From Chishuiella changwenlii (GTDB lineage Bacteria > Bacteroidota > Bacteroidia > Flavobacteriales > Weeksellaceae): 64,000 bases of DNA. The stretch is from NCBI RefSeq assembly GCF_900142565.1, contig NZ_FRBH01000001.1, positions 308,013 through 372,012 on the forward strand, written 5' to 3'. Positions within the stretch are counted from its first letter, which is position 1, and every line of letters begins with the position of its first letter. The notes beneath the pieces are model-generated. The model searched no databases. It had not been told where the DNA came from and saw only the letters and a program-made list of their open reading frames with translations. Made by a program: the position numbers and the translations under genes. Shown here piece after piece: positions 18,614-26,089 of the stretch.

Positions 18614-19612
18614 GTGGTAAAGATAGGAAACATAGAGTTACCAGACTTTCCTTTGTTGCTTGCTCCAATGGAAGATGTTAGCGATCCACCATTTCGTCGT
18701 TTATGTAAGATGCACGGTGCAGACCTTATGTATACAGAGTTTATTTCATCTGAAGGTTTAATTCGTGACGCTATAAAAAGTCGTCAAAAATTAGACATTT
18801 TTGATTATGAAAGACCAATTGGTATACAGATTTTTGGTGGAGATGAAGAAGCAATGGCAATGTCTGCAAAGATTGTTGAAACTGTTCAGCCAGATATTGT
18901 TGATATTAATTTTGGTTGTCCTGTAAAAAAAGTAGTCTGTAAAGGTGCTGGTGCTGGAGTTTTAAAAGATATCGATTTGATGGTTAAATTAACAAAATCG
19001 GTTGTAGAAAGCACGCATTTACCTGTTACAGTAAAAACTCGTTTAGGTTGGGATCATGATTCTATTAATATTGATGAAGTTGCACAACGCTTACAAGATA
19101 CTGGTATAAAAGCATTGGCTATACACGGAAGAACTCGTGCACAAATGTACAAAGGTCATTCTGATTGGTCGCATATTGCCAGAGTAAAAGCAAATCCAAA
19201 TATTGAAATTCCTATTTTTGGAAATGGAGATATTGATTCGCCTCAAAAAGCAATCGAATACAAAGAAAAATATGGTGTTGATGGGATTATGATTGGTAGA
19301 GCTGCTATTGGTTATCCTTGGATTTTTAATCAGATTAAACACTACCGTGAAACTGGAGAAATTTTACCAGATCCAACTATTTACGAAAGAATGGAAGCTG
19401 CTAAAAACCATTTAGAATGGGCTGTAGAGTGGAAAGGTGAGCGTACTGGAATCTTAGAGACAAGAATGCATTACACTAATTATTTTAAAGGTATTCCGAA
19501 CTTTAAACCTTATCGTACAAAACTTGTTACACAAGATAATTTAATCGATTTGGAAAAAACATTCTCGGAAATAGAATCTGAATTCATTCCTACATTAGAG
19601 GTTAGAGGTTAG
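18614..19612 (+). CDS. dusB: tRNA-dihydrouridine synthase
   Basis: 332 residues from a GTG start. It reduces uridines in the tRNA D-loop with FMN and NADPH. It shows PLLLAPMEDVSDPPFRRLC at the start of the TIM barrel, the catalytic cysteine in INFGCPVKKVVCKGAGAGVLK, VTVKTRLGWD, IHGRTRAQMYKG and IFGNGDIDSP...GVDGIMIGRAAIGYPWIF. The frame is open to an ATG at 18551, but those 21 residues are not family-like and lie inside the divergent gene, whereas (V/M)VKIGNIELPDFPLLLAPMEDVS is the normal flavobacterial start. The last codons and the stop are made of a 7-bp tandem repeat. Confidence 0.95.
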   Translation: MVKIGNIELPDFPLLLAPMEDVSDPPFRRLCKMHGADLMYTEFISSEGLIRDAIKSRQKLDIFDYERPIGIQIFGGDEEAMAMSAKIVETVQPDIVDINFGCPVKKVVCKGAGAGVLKDIDLMVKLTKSVVESTHLPVTVKTRLGWDHDSINIDEVAQRLQDTGIKALAIHGRTRAQMYKGHSDWSHIARVKANPNIEIPIFGNGDIDSPQKAIEYKEKYGVDGIMIGRAAIGYPWIFNQIKHYRETGEILPDPTIYERMEAAKNHLEWAVEWKGERTGILETRMHYTNYFKGIPNFKPYRTKLVTQDNLIDLEKTFSEIESEFIPTLEVRG

Positions 19613-19641
19613 AGGTTAGAGGTTAGAGGTTAGAGGTTAGA
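19595..19641 (+). repeat. 7-bp tandem repeat at the 3' end of dusB
   Basis: Six full TTAGAGG units plus TTAGA, 47 bp. The first units encode the C-terminal LEVRG and the stop codon TAG of dusB (19610-19612). Confidence 0.95.
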
Positions 19642-19679
19642 AACCTACTAAAATCTTTAATTCATGTAAAGCATAAATA

Positions 19680-19719
19680 AAAGCCTTGTCAAGATTTAGT
19701 CTTGACAAGGCTTTTTTAT
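19680..19719. terminator. Strong bidirectional terminator
   Basis: A 15-bp perfect stem (AAAGCCTTGTCAAGA with its complement, 19681-19695 and 19701-19715), 5-nt loop and a following T run. It separates dusB from the convergent esterase. Confidence 0.9.
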
Positions 19720-19798
19720 TTCATTTGACAAAATACAAATTACGATTAAGTTCAAAATATAAACTCTGATAAATTTAATCGAATACTAACTTATAATT

Positions 19799-20614
19799 CT
19801 ATAATTTATCAAAATGCTCGTTAAATAATGCCAATTGATTTCCTAATGCTTTTCTCCAATAATCTGGATTATGAACCCCAGGTGACTCTATGTAAAGATG
19901 CTCTACCTTTTCTTTTGTTAAACGTTGATGGAAATCTCTATTCATTTCAATCATTTCACTGTCTTCAGTTCCACAATCAATAATATAATATTGCGCATTA
20001 GCTTTCATTTGTCCAATCTTATTAAAAGTAAAATATTGACTTGGTAACTTCTTTAAATCTCCCAAAACGCTATCTACTTGATAATTATGATAACTTGCTC
20101 CAAAGCGATTAAAATCTAATGCTCCACAAACACTTCCTACCGCAGAAAATGTTTCATGTTTAGCCAAACCGATACTTAAAGCACCATAACCTCCCATACT
20201 CCATCCTAAAATACCTCTAGAATTTTTATTTCTTTCTGTTGGATAATTTTCATCAATATAATGAACTAATTCTTCGCCAATAAACGTTTCATATTGAGAT
20301 TTTGAATCTATTGGACTATCAACATACCAACTACTGTAATTACCATCTGGCAGAATATAAATGGTTTGATATTTTTCGGCTAATTTTTCGAGATTAGGAA
20401 TATCATGTTCATAAGCTCTTTCTGGTGAAGCACTAAAACCATGCAGTATATAAACTGTTTTATACTTTTTTTCTTTTTGTAATTTAGGTACAATAATTAT
20501 TGTTTTTACATCCTTATTCATCTTATTGCTATGAATATTTTTACGAACAACTTCTTGTGCTGAAACTGTTATAGCCATTACTATAACTAAAAGCAAATTA
20601 TTTAATATTTTCAT
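19799..20614 (-). CDS. Secreted esterase (esterase D / tributyrin esterase-like)
   Basis: 271 residues with a signal peptide (MKILNNLLLVIVMAITVSAQ). It is an alpha/beta hydrolase of the esterase D-like group: VYILHGFSAS (oxyanion hole), ILGWSMGGYGALSIG (nucleophile serine in G-W-S-M-G-G), YIIDCGTED (probable acid) and SPGVHNPDYWRKAL (catalytic histidine). It is likely periplasmic or secreted and hydrolyses short acyl or aromatic esters. It follows the Crp-type regulator gene on the same strand. Confidence 0.85.
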   Translation of the reverse strand: MKILNNLLLVIVMAITVSAQEVVRKNIHSNKMNKDVKTIIIVPKLQKEKKYKTVYILHGFSASPERAYEHDIPNLEKLAEKYQTIYILPDGNYSSWYVDSPIDSKSQYETFIGEELVHYIDENYPTERNKNSRGILGWSMGGYGALSIGLAKHETFSAVGSVCGALDFNRFGASYHNYQVDSVLGDLKKLPSQYFTFNKIGQMKANAQYYIIDCGTEDSEMIEMNRDFHQRLTKEKVEHLYIESPGVHNPDYWRKALGNQLALFNEHFDKL

Positions 20615-20686
20615 TTCTTTTTGTTTTAAATACTAGTCAAAAATAATTTTAAATAAAAAGTAAAACATTTACATATGTTGATAAAT

Positions 20687-21259
20687 TTATAATTTTAATT
20701 CTTTACGTATCCTACTTAATTGTGTTGGTGTAATGCCTAAATATGAGGCTATATGATGTTGTTTTAATCGATTAATTAACGAAGTGTTTTTAGATAACTC
20801 TTCATATCTATGCTTTGCTAAATCAGTTTTCAATCCAATCTCTAGTTTTTCTTTTTCAACTACCCAGTTTCTCTCTAAATAGTTAATCTGAAAAAGTGCC
20901 AAATCATGACATTCATAAAATAATTTCCTAAACTTCTCTGCCGGCAAAGAGATTAACTCTGTATCTTCTAATGCAATTATACTAAAATCACTTGGTTTAT
21001 TTTCTATAATAGAAACTGTTGAGGCAACGAAACTATTTTCCTCAAAAAAAATCTTATAAATTATTGTTCCATTTTCATTGAGTGTATAATAGCCTAAAAG
21101 GCCTTTTTTTACAATGTAATAATTAGATGCTAAATCTCCTTGTGATAAAACAATTTCGTTTTTATTATAGTGATGTGTATTGCAAATTTTTAATAATTCG
21201 CTTTTGGTATTTTGAGAAAGTGTATAATAATCATCGAATTGATTAAGAAAAACTTCCAT
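20687..21259 (-). CDS. Crp/Fnr-family transcriptional regulator
   Basis: 190 residues. An N-terminal cyclic-nucleotide-binding-like beta-roll (about 20-115: NEIVLSQGDLASNYYIVKKGLLGYY) is followed by a dimer helix and a C-terminal helix-turn-helix (about 163-190: RLKQHHIASYLGITPTQLSRIRKEL). The Fnr iron-sulphur cysteines are absent, so it is not an Fnr-type oxygen sensor. Small regulators of this form are common in Bacteroidota. The target may be the esterase gene 72 bp downstream; that is inferred from position. Confidence 0.88.
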   Translation of the reverse strand: MEVFLNQFDDYYTLSQNTKSELLKICNTHHYNKNEIVLSQGDLASNYYIVKKGLLGYYTLNENGTIIYKIFFEENSFVASTVSIIENKPSDFSIIALEDTELISLPAEKFRKLFYECHDLALFQINYLERNWVVEKEKLEIGLKTDLAKHRYEELSKNTSLINRLKQHHIASYLGITPTQLSRIRKELKL

Positions 21260-21288
21260 TTAATTTACTCTTTTATATAAACCAAGAT

Positions 21289-21326
21289 ATAAAAAAATCG
21301 TCTTATCAGGAATGATAAAGACGATT
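21289..21326 (-). terminator. Terminator of the VGIGT-protein operon
   Basis: Hairpin of AATCGTCTTATCA (21296-21308) with TGATAAAGACGATT (21313-21326), one bulged base, followed on the minus strand by seven T. Confidence 0.75.
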
Positions 21327-21353
21327 AATTAATATAATAAAAATTTAAAAAAA

Positions 21354-22082
21354 TTATAAAGTTTCTAGTATTATAGTTTTTAGAACAGATTTAGCCATTC
21401 CAGGAGTAAGATAAGTTGCATTTAAAACTCTTCCTACAGCTAGTGAGCCTGTACTATTAAAATTTCTTCCTCTACAAGCAAATTTTGCTACATGTACTCC
21501 TACTGCCAAATTACTTAAGGTAACATTCATGTTATAAACTCTGTACCCACCTGCAGTTGTGTTAATAGCATCTGTACGTACTGCTCTTAATTTATCATCA
21601 ACAAATACAGCACATGCATAACTCGCTACATCACTATTATCTCTTTGCGCAACAGTTTGCGCTGCGAAATTTACCTTATTCGTTGTTTTTTTCACTTCAA
21701 AATTGGTTGTTAAACCATCAATCACTAACCATTCGGCTGAAATATCAGAATTTTCAAGATATGGAGTTGTCAACCCTTGAACAAGCGTTACCCCAACTTG
21801 ATCATCTTGAACATATTTAGAAGATAAAACTAATGCACTAGTTCCTGCTGGAACTCTTATATCTTGCCATGAAGCAGGATTTGCTCCGTTAGAAGCAACT
21901 ATTTGTCCACTAACACCAGTATTACCAGCATCAGATTCGCTTCCACCAAGAGACAACTGATTGAGAACATTCATATCTCCATTAACATCTAACATTGCAT
22001 TAGGTAAACTTGTACCTATCCCCAATTGTGCTAATCCAAAAACGGGAAGAAATAAAACTGTAAAAAATATATTCTTAAGCAT
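21354..22082 (-). CDS. Secreted VGIGT-head protein, third of three paralogues
   Basis: 242 residues. A signal peptide (MLKNIFFTVLFLPVFGLAQ) is followed directly by LGIGTSLPNAMLDVNGDMNV, the head motif seen in many secreted Bacteroidota surface and fibre-like proteins. A GNTGVSGQIVASNGANPASWQDIRVP linker and a beta-rich C-terminal domain of about 150 residues follow. It shares its domain plan with the two genes upstream: head motif, W-(R/K)-S/D linker, FVDDKL or similar, and a final hydrophobic E-rich strand. The function is not known; attachment or structural surface roles are possible. It lies 15 bp behind the second paralogue. Confidence 0.7.
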   Translation of the reverse strand: MLKNIFFTVLFLPVFGLAQLGIGTSLPNAMLDVNGDMNVLNQLSLGGSESDAGNTGVSGQIVASNGANPASWQDIRVPAGTSALVLSSKYVQDDQVGVTLVQGLTTPYLENSDISAEWLVIDGLTTNFEVKKTTNKVNFAAQTVAQRDNSDVASYACAVFVDDKLRAVRTDAINTTAGGYRVYNMNVTLSNLAVGVHVAKFACRGRNFNSTGSLAVGRVLNATYLTPGMAKSVLKTIILETL

Positions 22083-22097
22083 ATGTAATATTTTTTA

Positions 22098-22898
22098 TTA
22101 ATTAACAACATTTAAAGTACTAGCAGGTGTTTCAAAAACCTCTACACGAAGAGATGATTGTGACATAAAATCATTGATATTAGCTGTAGTTGCAGATTCA
22201 GGTATTCCTATCCCAAGATTTCCTGTAAATCCTCCGTAATTACTTCTTCTAGTACAAGCAATTTTTATAACATGAGAATTACTAACTGATAAAGGTTGAT
22301 CTGTAGTTGCTAAAATTGTGAAAGTCCTAAAAACACTGTTACCAGCTGTAGTTGCTTGATAAAGATCAACTGTTCTAGCTCCAACCAATTTATCATCAAT
22401 AAAAACTCCACATGTAAAATCGACTCCGTGGTATTGTGCAGAAGAGTTTATTTGTGCAACTGCTTCAAATAAAACAAAAACTCTGTTTACAGGATTAATT
22501 ACTGAAAATGTTTGCGTTAAATTTGAAATAACAGACCATGATGTTGGTAAAGCCATATCGTAAGTTACAGGAGTTGTTCCTGTTAATGTTGTTGGTCTAA
22601 TTCCAACTCGATCACTATATGAATTTGCAAATAACATGTAATAACGTCCCGATTTTACAATTGGAAGACGAAGAGATCTCCATTCTGGTGAGTTACCTGC
22701 TCCTCTTGAAACAAGTAGATTGGACATTCTACCTGTTTGTCCTTTATTTGTATCAGTCCCTGACGTTCTAATATTTCCTCTTATTGTTACTCCTCCTTGT
22801 ACATCTAAAGATGCTCTTGGATTTATTGTATTAATTCCTACTTGTGCAAATGAATTTATTACAAATGATAATACTATAATTGATAATACTTTTTTCAT
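22098..22898 (-). CDS. Secreted VGIGT-head protein, second of three paralogues
   Basis: 266 residues: signal peptide MKKVLSIIVLSFVINSFAQ, head VGINTINPRASLDVQGGVTI, linker GQTGRMSNLLVSRGAGNSPEWRSLRLP, then a beta-rich domain containing GVFIDDKLVGARTVDLYQ and VIKIACTRR. These C-terminal blocks align by eye with the other two proteins of the cluster (CAVFVDDKLRAVRTD and AKFACRGR; CGIFQNDLLVAFRGDE and FKVACRR). It starts 2 bp behind the first paralogue, so the genes form an operon. No enzymatic motif is seen. Confidence 0.7.
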   Translation of the reverse strand: MKKVLSIIVLSFVINSFAQVGINTINPRASLDVQGGVTIRGNIRTSGTDTNKGQTGRMSNLLVSRGAGNSPEWRSLRLPIVKSGRYYMLFANSYSDRVGIRPTTLTGTTPVTYDMALPTSWSVISNLTQTFSVINPVNRVFVLFEAVAQINSSAQYHGVDFTCGVFIDDKLVGARTVDLYQATTAGNSVFRTFTILATTDQPLSVSNSHVIKIACTRRSNYGGFTGNLGIGIPESATTANINDFMSQSSLRVEVFETPASTLNVVN

Positions 22899-22900
22899 AT

Positions 22901-23698
22901 TTAACGTACTGGTTCTAATAATTCAATTTTAATAACTGATTGTAACATGAAAGCATTTGAAATTGCTGAACTTGTTATTGGTCTACCAATTGCAAATTCA
23001 TAAGTTCCAGCCGTGGTCTGTATTCTTCTACAAGCTACTTTAAAAACATGATTTGCTACTGGTAAATCATCAACAGAATAACTTAATGTATAAACTCCTT
23101 CGTTATTTGCGTCTTTTCTATGAACATCTAATAATTCATCTCCACGAAAAGCCACTAATAAATCATTTTGAAAAATACCGCACATATACTTTACTAAACG
23201 ATTATCTGTAATTGTGCTTGCTCCAGAATTAGATTCTACACCAGTTTGAAATATTAACGATAGCGTATTCCCCTCTTGTTCAACTAGTATAGTAGTTTGT
23301 AATCCTGGTATCTGTACCCAACCATTTGTACTAATATTTTCTCCTAATGTACTAATATACGCAGCTGGAGTATTATTCGTGTTAGCTGAAAAATTGATTC
23401 CTGTACGATCAAATAATACTTTTGTATTAACTAATTGATAATCCCCTGCTGAAGCAAATGGAGTATTAACAGATTTCCATGTAGGCACTGCACTATTTCC
23501 ACTAGATACCAATACTTGCCCCGCTGTCCCAGCATTTCCATTTACAGAAGCTGTACCTCCTACTCTTAATTCTCTTCTTAAATTAAGATCTCCTGCTACA
23601 TCTAAAGTAGTTTTTGGATTGTTTGTTCCAATTCCAACTTGTGCAAATACTAAACAACTTGAAATCCCAAACAATAAAATAAATGTATTTTTCATCAA
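22901..23698 (-). CDS. Secreted VGIGT-head protein, first of three paralogues
   Basis: 265 residues. Signal peptide (MMKNTFILLFGISSCLVFAQ), head VGIGTNNPKTTLDVAGDLNL, then GNAGTAGQVLVSSGNSAVPTWKSVNTP and the shared C-terminal domain. The SSC in the signal segment could be read as a lipobox, but the FAQ signal peptidase I site before the head motif fits better and matches the paralogues. It is the first gene of a three-gene leftward operon that ends at the hairpin near 21300. The function is unknown. Confidence 0.7.
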   Translation of the reverse strand: MMKNTFILLFGISSCLVFAQVGIGTNNPKTTLDVAGDLNLRRELRVGGTASVNGNAGTAGQVLVSSGNSAVPTWKSVNTPFASAGDYQLVNTKVLFDRTGINFSANTNNTPAAYISTLGENISTNGWVQIPGLQTTILVEQEGNTLSLIFQTGVESNSGASTITDNRLVKYMCGIFQNDLLVAFRGDELLDVHRKDANNEGVYTLSYSVDDLPVANHVFKVACRRIQTTAGTYEFAIGRPITSSAISNAFMLQSVIKIELLEPVR

Positions 23699-23874
23699 AA
23701 ATTTAAATTATTATAATCGCAATTATTCTAAAACAAACAATGTGTATTCGCAAAACAATCGCTTTTTATTTATCGATTTGAGTAAATATAATTATATTTT
23801 AATTTAATCTTAACTTTTTATTATAAAAAAATTATGAATAAAATCTAACGATTTAAATATCTAATATTAAATAA

Positions 23875-23925
23875 AATAACCTTTTAAAAAATAGAATTTC
23901 TACTTCTTAAAAGGTTATTTTTATT
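23875..23925 (-). terminator. Candidate terminator behind the LuxR-type gene
   Basis: A 13-bp inverted repeat, AATAACCTTTTAA (23875-23887) with TTAAAAGGTTATT (23907-23919), loop 19 nt, T-rich flanks on both sides. It separates the regulator from the VGIGT operon. Confidence 0.6.
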
Positions 23926-23987
23926 CTGTTTGTTAACAAAAAAATTACTTACGAATAAATTATTCTAGCATAGTAATTAGTGCAGAA

Positions 23988-24860
23988 CTAAATTTTATTA
24001 ATGTAAACGTATAAATCTGTCTCTTTATCTAAGGCTAATTTTTTACGTATTCTATACTTTTTACCTTCTACCGCTCTTATAGAAGACTTCGTATAAGATG
24101 CTATTTCTTTTGTAGTGATATTTAATTTAACAAATGCACAAATTTCTAATTCAGAAATAATCATATTTGGAGCTAACTCTAAAAGTTTTATTTCAAAATC
24201 AGGAAAAACAGATCTAAATTCAGATAAAAAAATAGGATTATTTGTTATTGCTAATTGTTGTAATTCTTTTACTGAATCTAATGGAACTGGTAATCTTTCT
24301 AGAACTTTACTACTCTTTTCTTTTATGTGAAGCAATTTAGCCGTTTGTAATTTATAGATAAAATAGACATTCATGGTAATAAAATAAACCAATTGAAAAA
24401 CTTCATTACCTCTTCTAAATTCTATATCATTAGTTGTTAAGTTTTCATTTCTAAACAGATTATAATCTGTTGATATATTTAGTATGATTTGAAAAGCGAT
24501 AATAAGAAAAAGTATAATAATATAATTTTTATCCTTATTTAAATTAAGCACTACTGGAAAGGTACCTACTAAAGTAACATAAGATAAAAAAACCATGGCT
24601 GTTGGTGAATAATAGGAATCGAATATAAATATTAGAAAGCTAACACCAAACAAAATGCAAAAACGAAAAAAAGTATTATTTTTTATTTGGTCTTTTAAAT
24701 ATATAAATACAATAAGTAATATACATAGACCTAAAGATATATAAATATGAATAGTTTGGGCGAAAAAAATATCTAAAAGGAATACAATTATTAATAACGC
24801 TAAAAACGAATAAATATATTGATTAAGAAGTTTTCCTTTAATAAAAATATCTTGTGGCAT
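23988..24860 (-). CDS. Membrane-bound LuxR-type helix-turn-helix regulator
   Basis: 290 residues. Five or six membrane helices fill roughly residues 14-190. They are followed by a cytoplasmic linker and a C-terminal LuxR/GerE-type DNA-binding domain: LEICAFVKLNITTKEIASYTKSSIRAVEGKKYRIRKKLAL (about 233-275). No receiver or periplasmic sensor domain is present, so the membrane part itself must sense or anchor. It lies between a DUF2891 gene (39 bp upstream, same strand) and the three secreted VGIGT proteins, which it may regulate; that is inference from position. Confidence 0.8.
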   Translation of the reverse strand: MPQDIFIKGKLLNQYIYSFLALLIIVFLLDIFFAQTIHIYISLGLCILLIVFIYLKDQIKNNTFFRFCILFGVSFLIFIFDSYYSPTAMVFLSYVTLVGTFPVVLNLNKDKNYIIILFLIIAFQIILNISTDYNLFRNENLTTNDIEFRRGNEVFQLVYFITMNVYFIYKLQTAKLLHIKEKSSKVLERLPVPLDSVKELQQLAITNNPIFLSEFRSVFPDFEIKLLELAPNMIISELEICAFVKLNITTKEIASYTKSSIRAVEGKKYRIRKKLALDKETDLYVYINKI

Positions 24861-24899
24861 ATAAATAAATTTGACTATTAAATATCTTAATCTATGATT

Positions 24900-25961
24900 C
24901 TATTTATTAATTTCGTGTTTCGTTTTTAGTGCGTAAAGTGCAAAAGTTCCGAGCCAATGACTTCCCATATAATCATCATTCGTAATATTATTCAAAGAGT
25001 AATTAAGATGATTTAATGCAATACCATTCAAATGTTTTAATGATGGTAATTTTTGTTGAATTTTAAATAGCGCGGTTGCTCTACTAAAATTTAAACCATC
25101 CAAATGTACTAAATGACCATCTGTCCTATCAGAAACAACACCTGGTTGCAAATCAAATTTCTTCTTAAACATTTGAGGTAAGAATCCCTTTAACCAATTC
25201 TTGTAATCTTCTTCATTTTTTACCTTAGACATAACTAAAGCTTCCTCTAAACAAGGAGACAAAAAATCAGACCCACTAGGCTCAAAAGCTATATTACATT
25301 TCACATCTTTAGAATATAGTCTATTTACATTTTTAATAATCACATCTTCAAAAGATTTATCACCAACAGAACGAGCATAATCTAAAGACAAACTTAATCC
25401 AAAAGCAGTATTATCATGTGTTCCTGTTCTAATTGGGTAAACCAACTTTGGTAAATATTCTTTATACCTTGTAACAATTAAATCACTTAATGGTTTTAAG
25501 TTATTTGCCCAAATTTTAGCGTCCTTATCTTGCCAATTATTTAATTCCATTTGCAACATCAATAACCAAGCCCAACCATATGTTCTTTCAAAAGATTTGT
25601 TATTTCTATCATTAAAAAATGACATTTCAATTTCGACATTCTCTTTTGTAATTAAATGGTTTAATTTATTCCTTACACTATTATCTTGATCTAATTCGGG
25701 AAAGTCTTTCATTAAATTTATAATAGACCAAAATCCATGTACAGATGAGTGCCAATCAAAACAACCATAAAATATAGGCCGAAGCTGTTTTGGAGTCTTT
25801 AAATCCTCTTCACTTCCTATTACATTTCCAAGTTTATTTGGATACTCAACTTCAATACAATGATTAGGTAAATCAAATATTTTTTTAGCTTGTTCAATAT
25901 TCAAATTTTGACCAAATATTGATGCGGAAAACAAAATAGAAAGCGGGATAAAGTACTTCAT
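24900..25961 (-). CDS. DUF2891 family secreted protein
   Basis: 353 residues with a signal peptide (MKYFIPLSILFSASIFGQ). Typical DUF2891 features are present: the family start around HCIEVEYPNKLG, the RPIFYGCFDWHSSVHGFW block (about 64-81), YGWAWLLMLQMEL, RTGTHDNTAFGLSL, FEPSGSDFLSPCLEEA and the final MGSHWLGTFALYAL. The many tryptophan, histidine and aspartate motifs and the helical pattern suggest an alpha/alpha-toroid fold like that of some glycan-active enzymes, but no activity is established. Exported to the periplasm or beyond. Confidence 0.85.
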   Translation of the reverse strand: MKYFIPLSILFSASIFGQNLNIEQAKKIFDLPNHCIEVEYPNKLGNVIGSEEDLKTPKQLRPIFYGCFDWHSSVHGFWSIINLMKDFPELDQDNSVRNKLNHLITKENVEIEMSFFNDRNNKSFERTYGWAWLLMLQMELNNWQDKDAKIWANNLKPLSDLIVTRYKEYLPKLVYPIRTGTHDNTAFGLSLSLDYARSVGDKSFEDVIIKNVNRLYSKDVKCNIAFEPSGSDFLSPCLEEALVMSKVKNEEDYKNWLKGFLPQMFKKKFDLQPGVVSDRTDGHLVHLDGLNFSRATALFKIQQKLPSLKHLNGIALNHLNYSLNNITNDDYMGSHWLGTFALYALKTKHEINK

Positions 25962-26039
25962 CTGAAAAATTTTCCCTAAATTAATAAATATTCTTTATTC
26001 TTAAAAATTCAATTATTTCAACTTATTCATACAAAGAAG

Positions 26040-26075
26040 CATAAAAAAACACCTCCATTTTGAAGGTGCTTTTTT
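26040..26075 (-). terminator. Terminator behind the putative porin gene
   Basis: CACCT (26050-26054) pairs with AGGTG (26064-26068), with an extra C-G pair inside. On the minus strand it runs into seven T. Confidence 0.7.
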
Positions 26076-26089
26076 TTATATATTTTTTT

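Noticed and set aside
19595..19641. Tandem repeat as a possible CRISPR array
   Set aside because: Units are 7 bp and directly adjacent, with no spacers.
22720..22932. Plus-strand open frame antisense to the VGIGT genes
   Set aside because: Low-quality composition, no start context, fully covered by real genes on the other strand.
21354..23698. Phage tail-fibre cluster
   Set aside because: The VGIGT head is also seen in fibres, but each protein has a signal peptide and no phage gene is nearby.
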